Assembly (NCBI GenBank): GCA_012934845.2
Contig: WNNJ02000618.1
Coordinates: forward strand, 92,435-156,434
DNA length: 64,000 bases
Direction: 5' to 3'
DNA from: Pomphorhynchus laevis
Lineage: Eukaryota > Acanthocephala > Palaeacanthocephala > Echinorhynchida > Pomphorhynchidae
Shown one piece after another: positions 20,620 to 31,080 of the stretch (within the stretch, counting starts at the first letter, position 1; each line of letters starts with the position of its first letter). The notes beneath the pieces are model-generated. The model saw nothing but the letters and a program-made list of their open reading frames with translations, had not been told where the DNA came from and did no database searches. The position numbers and the translations under genes are program-made.

Positions 20620-21265
20620 CCGAGTGGGGTCAACTTTGACATTTTTGGCAATGAGGAAAGGTGACATCATTAGATGAGACGTGCTTAAAGGATCGATTTG
20701 TACCCAGTAACCGGTTATTGCGTTCCTCACCAGCACCATCGAATTGCTAATCGTAGTTGTAGCGAAATCCACTGGGAGTAAGGATTAATCTTTCCTTTTA
20801 ATGTATCGTACGTCTTTAAGTGCGAATGCTGCTTCAAGATTTATTATGCCATCGAAATATATGCAATGTTCGATGCTGTCGATTTTTACAGTGGCCGAGA
20901 TGACCTTATAGTCAACAGTACCGAGTTGTCCTAGGTTCTTTTTAAAGTAACCAACATATGATTGTGCCAAATCATTTGTGGCAAAAGATATACGAAACTT
21001 TCCAGGATACTTTCTAGCAGAATTGTATACTATTCTGCTAGGATAGTTACCCTTGAAGGGCTTCATAAATATTTTTAAAAAGTCTCCCGCTTTTTGTGGT
21101 AAACTTATGTTTATTTCCACAAGGTTTAATAGCTTCATAACAGGAGGAAGCTGGTTCGATTTGATAAAAGATCCATTAACTTGCAATATATCGTTATTTC
21201 ATTCGGCTTTGGGTGGAAAACTATTAGAAGTCGTTTTCGTCACTGGATTACATAAATTCGGCTAA
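20620..21265 (-). pseudogene. ORF1 fragment E8 of LINE family E (second subfamily)
   Basis: The frame 21186-20785 (133 codons) contains SNQLPPVMKLLNLVEI, NYPSRIVYNSARKYPGKF and ISFATNDLAQSYVGYF. These align with YPTRIIFNAVKFYPADI and ISFATVDLAKEYTMFF of E2. It is the most complete N-terminal half of this ORF1 in the window. The zinc knuckle part is missing because the repeat cluster at 20448-20615 cuts in. E8 and E9 face away from each other around 21265. Confidence 0.6.
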
Positions 21266-21269
21266 TAAA

Positions 21270-21985
21270 TCTTCAATGAAGGATAACTCTCCTGACTACA
21301 GCATTGTCTTCCGTAGCCCAGGTCCGTCGATAGATGAAATTTTAAAGTTAGTGAACCTAAAGATAACAAAACGCATGATGACCATCGAGGAACTACTCAA
21401 ACGGCTGAGTGATGCGATTTTACGCCCACTAAGATTACGTCATCTCCAAGTACGCCATCAGTAAAGCGATATTCCTCAAGTTAGATAGCACAAACGATAT
21501 TCCGTTAGATAGCACAAACAAGTAAAAAATTTGAGCATCAAGGAATATGATGATGCTTCCATTCGCAAATTAACGCTCAGTGATCCCGCTATTAAGGAAG
21601 AGGCCGGAAGGGTAACCTTCTCCTTCTTGACCTAACTAGTGGGTTATGCTGTCCCTTACAGTGGCAAATCGAGATGAGCTTTTGCCCTTAATCTTTTATT
21701 TGGTCGAAATGCTGATGTTATATTCCTTCAGGAAACTAGATCTATCCGGTCTCCACAGGGAATTACTCGGTTTATTCCAAATATCCTCCCACTTTACTCC
21801 AAACATAACCCCAGCTCACTGATATTCTTCTCAAGGCTATCTAACCCTAGTAAAATGCCACTTAAGATCTTCCATCTTATTAAACTATTCTTGTCTAGCC
21901 TAATCTTGTTTAGCCATAGCACTCTGGAAGAACGGTAAACACATCAGTATAGTCAGTATCTATATTCAACCTAAGGTCCAATGGG
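21270..21985 (+). pseudogene. E-family ORF1/ORF2 start fragment E9 (endonuclease N-terminus)
   Basis: The second half reads LLFGRNADVIFLQETRSIRS and GITRFIPNILPLYSKHN (about 21695-21800), matching the LINE E endonuclease start in E5 (GRDVDVIVLQETRS). It continues to KHISIVSIYIQPK and stops at 21985. The first 62-codon frame (21276-21464, DEILKLVNLKITKRMM) is unrecognised and may be ORF1. A 16-bp direct repeat GTTAGATAGCACAAAC occurs twice near 21479-21519. Confidence 0.55.
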
Positions 21986-21987
21986 AT

Positions 21988-22052
21988 CTGAGCCCCTGAC
22001 CGCACCAACGAGCCGCCATACGACTAAACCATTAAGGGTATCTCACCCCCGA
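21988..22052 (-). other. tRNA-like sequence, possible tRNA-derived relic
   Basis: On the minus strand TGGTTTAGTCG fits the Pol III A box, and GGCTCAGATCC about 26 bases on is a weak B box with 3 mismatches. E-family homology starts right after it, so it lies exactly at a junction. I cannot fold a clean cloverleaf, so it is not called as a gene. Confidence 0.2.
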
Positions 22053-25000
22053 GAGTCCAGTCGAGGCGGACGATGGTCGGTAATCTCGAGATGTACTTGA
22101 GATTCCTTAGTCTTCGCTCTAGAGGACCTCATCTAGAGAATAAGACTAATCCCGAAATAGCTCAAGTAACCCATAGTCGTACTTGGATTTTCCCATTCTG
22201 TGACAGATGTTGGGCCCGTTTCAGGGCCCACCTAACTCACTTCAGAATACTTTAACTCTATCCAGGTCAGCTTTTGCCGATCAGTTCATCGTAACGATAA
22301 ACCCTAGATATTTCAATCGACTCGTAAAGGTGGGGAGTGGTTGAGGCTGCAAAATTAAGGAGAGAGCATAGAGTGCTAATCTATTAAGTTTTTATTCGTG
22401 GCAAAAACGCTATGAAAGATATTATCTGCGATTTTTTGGAGTTTAAAACAATATTGGAAAGGGTGAGTTGATCTTTTGATCTAAAAAAGAAACGACTGAT
22501 GTCCGAGACTATATCTTTACACCTGCGTACAGAGAACAGGATCGTGGTATCATCAGCATATACCACGAGATGTTGTTCGGGTTTAAATGCCTTGAAGAGA
22601 GCAATGGAGCTAGCAAGATATAAGATAAAAGAAAGCGGGGAACCTTGAGGCACGCCTGTAAAAGGGTAGAACTGACTTGCATCAGGGTGTCTTCATAGTA
22701 GAGCCGATTGGTGTACAGCAATATCTCCACCCTGTTAACAATTCTCGCAGGCAGCCCGAGGGACCTTAGAGAGGAGATAAAAATTGAATTAAGATCCGGT
22801 CAAATGGAGCAGAAAAGTCAAGAAAAACAGTCACAACAAGCTGATGACTGTTATCCTGGCATAAGTGATTCACTTCACCAATTGCTGAATGGACTTAGCG
22901 CCCTTTGACAAACTCATGAAAACTCGGTGAAATTAAGTTACGCCTAATTAAATGGGTCGCAGGTCTTTGGTACATGAAACCGTTTTTTTCTATGGTAAAA
23001 AAATACGTCGGCTACAGTTAAAGCCTGCTACATCATGAGGTTAGACTAAAAGCATTGTAACGGCCACTTCTTTTCTTTGATCGGCTGTCAAAAGCTGACA
23101 AACTGGAGAATAGAGTGAAGCGACGGATTTGGAGTTGCCCAGAAGTGGGCCCCGGGAGTTAAGGATATCCGTAATAGGTAAGTCCCTGCTCCTGAAGTCA
23201 CCTCAAGGCGAAATTGGCAGAAGAGAAAGCGTGGCTTAATAATTATTTAGGGCCAGTCACTCCTCCAAGACTCTATCAAGGCCTACGCTACCAATCCAAT
23301 CCAAAGCCCTCTCCTGCCAACAAACAAACTTCTCCTTGAATATCTTCTAAAAGGAAACTTGAGAGGGATTAAGACAAGTAATACTCGTCCTGTCCCTACT
23401 CAGCCGAAGCCTCTATCTAGAAATCCAGTATTTATTCGAGAGAACCTGCCTAGAGGAAGCAGAGATATTGGGTAGGTGTAGCATTTTTGCTAGGACCTTG
23501 AGTTTGGTCGGAGTGATACTGTAAATGTGAACTTTGTAGTTAGTTGAAAGGATTCCGGTAGCTTGCGAAGAGAGGTAGGAATTAAATTCGGTCAAACTCT
23601 CATTCCCATAATTTATTATTTATTATTAGTATTACAAGTTATAGCCAAATGGCTGTTTCAACTGATCACATAGGAAAAATATGAAAAAATAAGTAAATAG
23701 CGGTTACATAATATTGTACGCATCCGGAATGCCATGATCGTTAATCCACTGACGCAGTTGAACTTTAAATTTAGAGAAGTCCTTGGTACATGCTATTTCT
23801 CCTATCAACGTGTTCCAGACTTTCAATGCTCGATGTGAGAGCCTAGCCAAACTCACTACTTTACCGTGGGGAAACTTAAATAGTTCCAGTGGGTGGCCAC
23901 GACGCATCTGAGAACAAACTTTAACATATCATGCGGGAAACCCATCTATCCCATTTACCATTCGCCATAATGCAAAGAGATCGAGGTAATATAGCCTCTG
24001 ACCCAAAGATTGTATCTTTAGAAATTCAAGCCGCTCACGATATGAATATGATCAATCCATGCACATTAGAGAACCTTTACAAATAATTGACTCTAGTCTA
24101 TTGAACTCTCCTTTAGTGTACGGAAAAACTGCTTGCACGCAGTACTCTATACGCGGGCGAACAAGAGCACAGTAAAGCCGTTTGAAAACATATGGATTAA
24201 TACGATTAAATGCGTTTTTGACGCAGTACATTGCTCGCAAAGCCTTGCTATAGGCAAACTCTGTATTTGACCGAGATTTCAATGCCCTTATGCAACATGA
24301 CACCCAGATCACTATACTCCATAACGACATTAAGAATTGAAGTTCCTAGGCGAAAATGACGGTCATCGCAACGCCTTCCTAATTTCACGTGGCCGCATTT
24401 GTCAAATTGATCTTCATACCAGTAGCCTCGTTCTATCGGTATATTTCATTAAGGTCTTGCTGCAGGGAAATGCTAAGCGGATCAATATCATCTACAGACC
24501 ATAGTTTGATGTCGTAAGCAAAAGCAAGACAGGAACTCTGAATCCACAGCAATAAATCGTTAAGGAACACAATAAACAGCAGAGGTCCTAGTACGGTACC
24601 CTGCGGAACACCACAGTAAACGCGTCTTGGAGTGGAAATATGGGTGCCAACTCTCTCTTTAAAGAATCGATTACGTAGGAAATCTTGAACCCACTTACAC
24701 ATCTTTACATGAATGATGTAGTTAAATAGTAATGCTACCAAGCTCTCATGCGGCACCCGATCGAATGCTCTTGAAAAGTCAATGAATACCACATTGATTG
24801 ATTGGCCGCGATTGACCGCCTCAACCCACATTTCGCGTGAAGTCAATAAGTTAGTTAAGCAGAAACGACCAGGGAGGAAACCGGGTTGAGAATACGACAC
24901 TTTTCCGAGTTCCCTCAAGTGATACCTGATCCAGGTGGCGATTAACTTTTCAAGCACTTTGCATAGAGAACTAGTCAGGCTGATTGGTTTATAGTCAGTA

Positions 25001-25078
25001 CAAGCTGTTGCAATGGTTTTCTTTGGGATCGGAACTACGATGGCAGTTTTCCAGACATCAGGAACACATCCACTGGTC

Positions 25079-25814
25079 AAACTCCTCCTACTGTATATTT
25101 TGCCTCATCGATCTTGTCTCCTTCCACTGTATATTTTGCCTCATCGATCATCCCCATAGTCCACAATCTCACTTTCTTAGGCTTCCATTTCGATGATCAC
25201 CTTTCCCTTAAACCCTTCGTCCGTGACAAGGTCCGCTCATCTAACTTAATTCTCCGTGACATCCGCCGTATCCGCCCCCTTATCGACTTCCGTTCTTGTA
25301 TGTCTCTTCTTTCATCGCTTCTTTTCCCTAAAATCGATTACTGTCTTAGCCTTTTCGCCAATTCTCCAAAATCCATAATCCTACCCCTACAACGAATAAT
25401 CAACACCGCCGTTCGAGTGCTCTTTCGTCTCCATCGCTTCGACCACATCCACATATTTTCCCCAACTCTCCTGGCCCACCATCCACATCCGCATCAAACT
25501 CCGCCTTCTTCTCGTAACTTTTCGTCTCATCGCTGTCGGCTCCCCATCATTCATCAACCTTCCTTTCTTAGACGATACTCGCCCCACCTCGCTATCGCTT
25601 CGCTCCTGCCATACCTTCTTACTCCACGTTCCTAATTACTCCAACAACTACGGTCTCCGATCCTTCCTCGTCGCCGCCCCCTCCTTTATCACATTCAAAC
25701 ACCTCCTCCGTTCACACCTTCTCGACACCTGGTTCACATTTTTGTTTTGTTGTGGTCATGTAAGCGTGCGCTGGCATGCATTTGCCACGTTAAAATAAAT
25801 CCTTTTTTTAAACT
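25079..25814 (+). mobile_element. LINE copy A3 (5'-truncated) inserted in D1, with 5-bp target duplication
   Basis: A3 proper is 25084-25809, covering the RT thumb and 3' UTR of family A up to AATAAATCC and the T-run. AAACT at 25079-25083 and at 25810-25814 is the target duplication, and D1 reads straight across it in D3. The first 32 bp of A3 are present twice with period 35 (25082 and 25117 onwards). A deletion of about 33 bp near 25675 removes SLAWNQLPLDVRR-coding sequence. Confidence 0.9.
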
Positions 25815-26904
25815 GTTCTCAAAAATAGCAAGAAGAGAAGGATCCAAATATCTAATTAATTTTTTTGGGATAAACGGAGAAATGTCATCAGGGCCGGTAG
25901 AGCTAAATGGGTCAAGCTGACTTACAATCTCACTAATGGTTACTGGAAGAAAACGCGAAGATTGTCCTAATGCTACACGATGCGAACTGATAGAATCTCT
26001 ATGTGAATTATTTGCCGGTAGCGAAAAAGACGTAGCAAGGCGTTCCACAATACCGCTCTGAGAAGTTATCATACATCCCTCCGCATTAAGGATATACTTG
26101 ATTTCTGTCTTAAGGTTCTGTTACGACGAACATAAGCCCAGAATAGTTTTGGATTTCGTGTTACATTATTAGCGATAGACGATTCGAATGTATATCGTTT
26201 TGTTGCTTTCACTCTAGAACAAAGATTTCGAATATATATCTGGCAGAGAAACTAGAGTCAGAACGCTGAAGCTTCCATAAACAATTTCTTGAACTTATTA
26301 GTTGTCTGACGTCGGAATCTATCCATGCAGGTGACTTAGCAGCATAAGAGGATTCGCGCATAGGGGCAAGAATATCAGATAATTTATGTAGGTAATCAGT
26401 GATTATATTCAATGATAGCTTGTCTGGGTTCATGAAAGTACACGGGAATTGGTTGTAAACTCTCAAAACATCTTCTTTTCTTACTTTCGACCAATGGCGT
26501 TTGGAAGTTTTTGAACTAGGTGGACAGAATCTGGAATAAGAGACAGCCGTCAATTAGAGCAAGCAGGGGTCACTACTTCCTAAAGGAGGGATATGATCAA
26601 CTTGGATTATGTCTCCTACATATCTGGAAAACACCAGATCAAGTACCGAATCCGATCTTGAAGTTAAGCAAGTTGGTTCTTGTACGTGCTGAATCAGCAT
26701 GAGTTCCTCAGCTAGGAACTCAGATATTTCCCTTTCCGTGGAACTACCATCAGAAAAGACAGAGTCTGACCATCTAGATCGTGGAAGATTAAAATCACCC
26801 AAAAGAATAAAGTGAGGGGAGGAACATACCGATTGTAAAATAAGTTTTAGTTGATCAGTATCTGCAATTACTGACGGAGATCGATACACGACGCAGAAAT
26901 TCAT

Positions 26905-27170
26905 ACTGGTAGCTGAGTGATCGATACGGAAGCATAGAGTCTTAAACGACCCAAAAGGGTCTCAAACATTCAACACTTCAGATACGAGGAAATTTTCTAT
27001 GACATATGCTGCGACACAGCCACCTCACCTGCCTGTTGATATCCTGTCGCTTCGTAGAAGGCGAAATTCAGGAATGTTCACAGTGGTATCGACAATATAT
27101 TCATGTAACCAGGATTCAGCAACGCAGAAAATGTCATACGAATGATAAAGCATGTGATACTTCAACTCCA
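26905..27170 (-). other. Endonuclease core of D1, in broken frames
   Basis: This is the D1 ORF2 part corresponding to D3 57050-57310, which in D3 encodes VAESWLHQYIVDTTVNIPGF and RRGGGVAAYVRENF. In D1 the same nucleotides are present but no frame is open for long. It carries no separate feature. Confidence 0.7.
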
Positions 27171-27379
27171 TTATTTGAGCAGGCAAACTACGATTAGAAT
27201 ACCAAACGATAAATAACGTGTGGGTTGTAGTAAGGGATTACTAGAAACGGTGAATAATTTGTTGAATGAAACTAAGTGCCCCAGATCAGAATTGAAACTA
27301 ACGCTATCCAAGAGTTGCAATGAATGACTGTTGAAACTACCTTTTCCAGACGAACTAGCAAGATTTGAACTGGATACTG

Positions 27380-28574
27380 CTAAGTGACGCTGTTGATCGT
27401 TATGGGATTCCAACGAACTACTGGGTGCCACCTGACAACCTGAAAATTTCGTATGCATAAGTTCGTTTCACCTTCAGATAGCCGGTTTCGTAATTCTGTT
27501 TTTGCTTCTTTCAACTTTAAACGATCTTCGAGACTCATATCCTTAAGAATACGATGTGGATAATCTTTAAGCCGAAAACCACGTTTGAGCAAAAGGTCTG
27601 CATGTTTTGCGGAAGATAATACAACTTTCAACAATCTTGGTTTCTCTACCACCTTTTTTCCAAGTCGAAACAACTTTGTAACCTTTAGAGTAGAAGCTAG
27701 CTTCTCATCGCCTTCTAAGAATAACTGACAGAACACAGTACGGAGGCTGGACACATCGTCATTCATACGTGTTTGTGAGTTGCTGGCCTTTGATTCAGCG
27801 ATACCACTAAAAGGATATTGCAAGACCTATCTGGATGCGAACGGTAGTTTGCAGAAGGAGCGTTGTCGAAAGAAATGCTCTGACCATTTAAAGGTAAATA
27901 ATTTCCTGATTTATTCTTATTTTTGGCCTTCTGTTTTCTATCGATGGCCACACTCGAATCGCTACATCTGATTTCACCCAATTGATGGTCTGTCGATCCA
28001 GCGTTTCGTGTAGGTTGCAATAGGGAGTTGCGCCATACCCTTCCTTTGTTTATAGCTGGTGTAATTTGTTGAACATGAATGACCGAGTTTTCTTTGTCCT
28101 GAAATGATGACAGCATTTGAAGTTCGGCATTTGAAGTATTATCGTGCTGATGCGTAGATGACAGTGAAAGTAATTCAATCCGCGGTTCACATATGTCAGG
28201 AGTTTAACTGTCATCTAATGGAAGCTTAACGGCAGGATTAACGGTACAGGTGTTTATCGAAGTTTGATGGTCCGTACGATCTTGAAAGACACGAGCGTCA
28301 TTTAAGTTAAGAGGTAACGATATATCATAACAATTCACATCACAATCCATATCTTCCACTAGTTTCATTTGGAGGGCCGAAATCATTGTAGCAGAACAAA
28401 AGCCGCAATAAAATCCTTGCTCTTGAGTGACGATTAAATATTTAAAGGAATGTCGACAATAGACCACACTTCACAGCCTATATTGCAGCATTTGACCTCT
28501 AGCCGCTTATACGCATTACGATCTTGCGTGATATGTATAGTGTTTGACGCTCTCTTCGAATTTGCTTTCTTCAT
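27380..28574 (-). pseudogene. ORF1 of D1 (zinc + RRM-like RNA-binding protein), frame-broken
   Basis: The ATG at 28574 matches the D3 ORF1 start. The frames 28467-28204, 28116-27763 and 27823-27380 follow the D3 protein closely: GFYCGFCSATMISALQMKL, QDKENSVIHVQQITPA, then SSLRTVFCQLFLEGDEKLAS, KLFRLGKKV and KPRLLKVVLSSAKHADLLL. LINE ORF1 proteins coat the element RNA. Two or more frame breaks inactivate this copy. Confidence 0.8.
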
Positions 28575-28800
28575 TGTATGTATATGTAAATTTAATTAAT
28601 CAAAGATTTTAATCAGTTCAAGTAGATCAGCAAGTTGTATTGCGAATAAGGTATTTGTAATTTTCTTGAACACTTATAAATGAGAGTAGTGTATTTTTTC
28701 TCCAGGCAGAAGTATTAGAACTTCATATATTCAACTCAAGTTGTCTCTTCAGGTATAGTGTGTGTTTAAGCTCTTAAAATTTTTGTTTATGTGTATATTA

Positions 28801-28829
28801 TATCTCAAACTTTTTTAAGGTTTGAGATA
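28801..28829. repeat. Fold-back at the 5' junction of D1, 10-bp arms
   Basis: TATCTCAAAC (28801-28810) is the exact reverse complement of 28820-28829, with a 9-nt T-rich loop that could extend the stem with a bulge. E6 resumes about 8 bp later. Confidence 0.75.
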
Positions 28830-28929
28830 ACCAAACCTTCTATCATGGGAAAGAGTTGGATAGCTGCCTGAAAGGAGGCCACTCTAATTGAATAAAAGTT
28901 AAACCTCCTTCTAAGCAACGAATCTCCCT

Positions 28930-29046
28930 CTAATCACCAAATAGGACGACACTCGTCCCATCTCTCTATCATTGCGTTCCCGTAAATTCCTCTTACTCTA
29001 CGTTCCCAATTACTCTAACAACTACGATATCCGATCCTTCCTCCGG
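28930..29046 (+). mobile_element. Short LINE A fragment A5 (C-terminal region)
   Basis: The 117 bp align with A1 2035-2130 and A2 14245-14360 (GACGACACTCGTCCCATC, TACTCTACGTTCCCAATTAC, GATCCTTCCTC). It lacks the fold-back that A2 carries at this point, so it serves as an outgroup. It ends abruptly in the palindrome-rich stretch that follows. Confidence 0.8.
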
Positions 29047-29053
29047 CGCGAAA

Positions 29054-29121
29054 TTAGATCTGATCTAGATAGATCTGATTTATATGTGATATCACATATT
29101 AGATGTGATCTAGATAGATCT
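29054..29121. repeat. Palindrome-rich patch with direct repeats
   Basis: TGATCTAGATAGATCT occurs at 29061-29076 and again at about 29106-29121. Between them lies a perfect 18-bp palindrome (29082-29099, ATATGTGATATCACATAT). No coding or regulatory context is seen. Confidence 0.8.
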
Positions 29122-29149
29122 ATTCTTTAAGCGGACTTGGACGCTCTTT

Positions 29150-29450
29150 TAAAATGAGCAAATGAAAATAGAATAAAAGCTAGTAGCAAAGTGCACCAAT
29201 ATGCATATGGGCAAACAATATTTAGATTACTGTTATAGCATAGGATCCTCCATCAGTTCAAAGACCTAGAAATTGTTGTGGCAAACAACTTAAAAACTAA
29301 AACAAATACAGATGAGATTTGTTCTAGGGCGATAATAAGTCATCAATGCAACGACATGTTTAATATTCAGAGATTACCAGGAGATGTTTCATAAAACTCT
29401 CAATCGATAATTTCCCCTATTTGTTTAATGCATACGTAGGTAGCATTTTA
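29150..29450 (+). mobile_element. Decayed LINE RT-thumb fragment
   Basis: One frame reads QFKDLEIVVANNLKTKTNT and then RAIISHQCNDMFNIQRL, which fits the post-YADD motif of CR1-like RTs (QFQDLGVIVNRSL in F1; DLGILIRSSLKTRMDT in C2). No other recognisable part remains. Confidence 0.5.
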
Positions 29451-29555
29451 ATGTACTGCTCTGAAGTACATTTTAATGGTACATTATGTACTTTAATGTA
29501 CATTTTAATGTACATTAAAGTGTACATTTAATGGTTCATTATGTACTGCTCTAAG
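29449..29555. repeat. TACATT-rich shuffled repeat with 13-bp fold-back
   Basis: ACTTTAATGTACA (29490-29502), loop TTTTAA, then its exact reverse complement (29509-29521). The flanks share ATGTACTGCTCT (about 29450 and 29540) and TTAATGGTNCATTATGTACT twice. It is a nested direct and inverted duplication. Confidence 0.8.
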
Positions 29556-29589
29556 CATCTAAATTATTATTATTTTGTGAATGTACATT

Positions 29590-29970
29590 GACTCAACTTA
29601 TGTTTCTTTATCTTAAAAATAAGTAAGTATTATAATCGTAGATCTTTTAAATGTAACAGAAAAATGTATAGTTTGTGATGTTATAAATAATAATTGTATC
29701 GTAAGTAATATGACAAACAAATGTTTTTCATTAAATATTAATAATAATTGTAACTGCAATACCGCAGGTGTAGTGTATCTTATACAATGTACATGTGGAT
29801 TGCAATATATAGGAAAAACATATCAAATGTTAAAAACTAGGTTTAGGCAACACATATATAATATACAGCATAATAGTCAAAACTATATTTCATAAACATA
29901 TGAGATTAATAGGACATGATATTAAAAACTGTAAATTATTTATTTTAGAACATATTATCGAAGAAAACAT
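29590..29970 (+). mobile_element. Penelope-like element fragment P1 (GIY-YIG endonuclease)
   Basis: The frame 29710-29895 encodes NCNTAGVVYLIQCTCGLQYI followed by GKTYQMLKTRFRQHI, a GIY-YIG nuclease N-terminal half with the VYLI and YIGKT signature and nearby Cys residues (CNCN, CTCG). The last 149 bp are almost identical to the start of P2 (36478-36626), so both come from one family. The copy is truncated at 29970, where a LINE ORF1 begins. Confidence 0.8.
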
Positions 29971-29974
29971 TTCA

Positions 29975-31080
29975 ATAGATTAATGTTAAAGCGGATGATA
30001 TTAAAGTAGTTCAATCCGGTAAATTTTGTTGTGGTGTGTGTGCGGCTCGTAATTGTGAATGGAACACTATTCTTGAGGAAAAATTACAAAATAATATTAA
30101 AATGGTGTCAGAGCTTAAGGAGATCGTAACTATGCTACAGAATAGTATTCTCTCTAGTACATCTAAGGTAAATTTACAACGAAAAAATACAGCATAAGTT
30201 ACCTGAGGTGAATTCTATAACTTCGAATAAATCCTTCAATAATGCAGATATCGATCCAAATGCACATCGATACCCACATGCAGTTAGCAAGACTACATCG
30301 TCAGTTACGGGTTTCACTCCTGTTCGTATCTGGAAGAGAGGTCACTCAAAATCGTATACTGTTCGTCAAACAGAAAATGAACGAACGCTGACTGTCAACA
30401 CTCACACAGGCAATGATGATATACAGAACTCAGCTACTAGTAATGACAGTGTGGTTCTACATAAAGAGTGCGTAAACGAGCACATTAAGGAAGCTCATCT
30501 CATATCATCTCAATCAATGAATGCCTCTAGAGCGAGTTCTCCGGTGCAGCAAATGTCTACTTTCTCACAACTGCGTAAACAGCATGATCCTTTGCGTTCT
30601 ATTATTTTCGCCAAGTCGGAATCAAGCTCTGTCAATATCCAAAACCGACTAAATGAAGATTTGTCGAGGGTACGTAATATTCTCACGATCGTTTTGGCAC
30701 AATTCCCATAAGAGATAGTATCTAGTATTAAAATAGTTGCTTTATTCCGCATAGGGAGGAAAATTAACGATCGTCCTAGACTGCTAAAAGCCATTCTGAC
30801 AGATCCAAAAGCCGTTAAGACCATCTTTAGGAACTCTTATCGTCTCCAAGGTTCGTCTGCAAGATTGTTAAAAGATCTCGACGTGAATGAACGTAAGCAT
30901 CTACGTGAAGCTAAACAATGTTTGAAGTCTCGTATTGAAGCTGGTGAGTCAAACTTGACAATTCGAAATTTTCAGGTTGTGCGGAGGAAGACTCAAATAC
31001 ATTGGGTGCCTCTACAGGTCGATCATTCAATCCTTCCTATTGGTGAATCCTTCCTTCGCTTTGGTAAATCCTATTGGTGA
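29975..31080 (+). pseudogene. Isolated LINE ORF1 (family M), no ORF2 attached
   Basis: The region begins in the Cys motif (CCGVCAARN, compare YCGFCSATM in D) followed by a heptad-like helix (WNTILEEKLQNNIKMVSELK). It runs through frame 30208-30711 to VALFRIGRKINDRPRLLKAI and frame 30865-31080 (RLLKDLDVNERKHLREAK, NLTIRNFQVVRRK). This is the same domain order as D ORF1. It has two to three breaks. After 31080 the sequence turns AT-rich without any endonuclease. TCCTATTGGTGAA is duplicated at its end (about 31037 and 31067). Confidence 0.8.

Larger units (their letters stand above)
23704..27458 (-). pseudogene. ORF2 of D1 (endonuclease + RT), broken and catalytically altered
   Basis: Frames at 27458-27171, 26904-26554, 26553-26209, 26072-25810, 25080-24433, 24330-24052 and 23907-23704 cover the D3 ORF2 in order. 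GDFNLPRSRW is intact, but the endonuclease SDH triad reads SDP (GSSDPCLL) and the RT FADD box reads FAYD (LAFAYDIKLWS). Both lose a catalytic residue. A3 splits the frame between the linker and RT fingers. All evidence says dead copy. Confidence 0.85.
23612..28837 (-). mobile_element. LINE copy D1 (CR1-like), nearly full length, inserted in E6
   Basis: On the minus strand D1 has a 5' region (about 28837-28575), ORF1, ORF2 and a 3' UTR ending in a TAA repeat at about 23636-23612. It is interrupted by A3 at 25084-25809. Against D3 the RT part differs at roughly 5 percent by eye. The 5' region differs from that of D3, where a C fragment takes its place. A fold-back sits at its 5' junction (28801-28829). 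Confidence 0.85.
22053..28925 (-). mobile_element. LINE E copy E6, split by the D1 insertion
   Basis: The RT 3' half lies at 22053-23611: frame 22653-22384 has MPQGSPLSFILYLASSIAL and HLVVYADDTTILFS, and the linker frame 23595-23413 has PTKLKVLAKMLHLPNIS. The missing upstream part resumes at about 28838-28925 (GGGAAAGAGTTGGATAGCTG on the plus strand), matching E1 at 3215-3300. The D1 copy fills the gap. Before interruption E6 was continuous here. Frames are broken in several places. Confidence 0.8.

Noticed and set aside
21002-21046. 10-bp stem CTAGCAGAAT / ATTCTGCTAG as another derived fold-back
   Set aside because: It lies in an open E8 coding frame that aligns with E2, so it may be ordinary coding sequence. 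I left it out of the count.
26630-26672. Segment resembling the 5S rRNA internal promoter region (GAAGTTAAGCAA)
   Set aside because: It lies inside the antisense of the D endonuclease coding sequence and is equally present in the intact D3 frame. The match is limited to about 12 exact bases plus partial flanks, so it is most likely chance.
27763-27971. Short plus-strand frame opposite the D1 ORF1
   Set aside because: It is a shadow of the ORF1 coding strand, which matches D3 in order and content.
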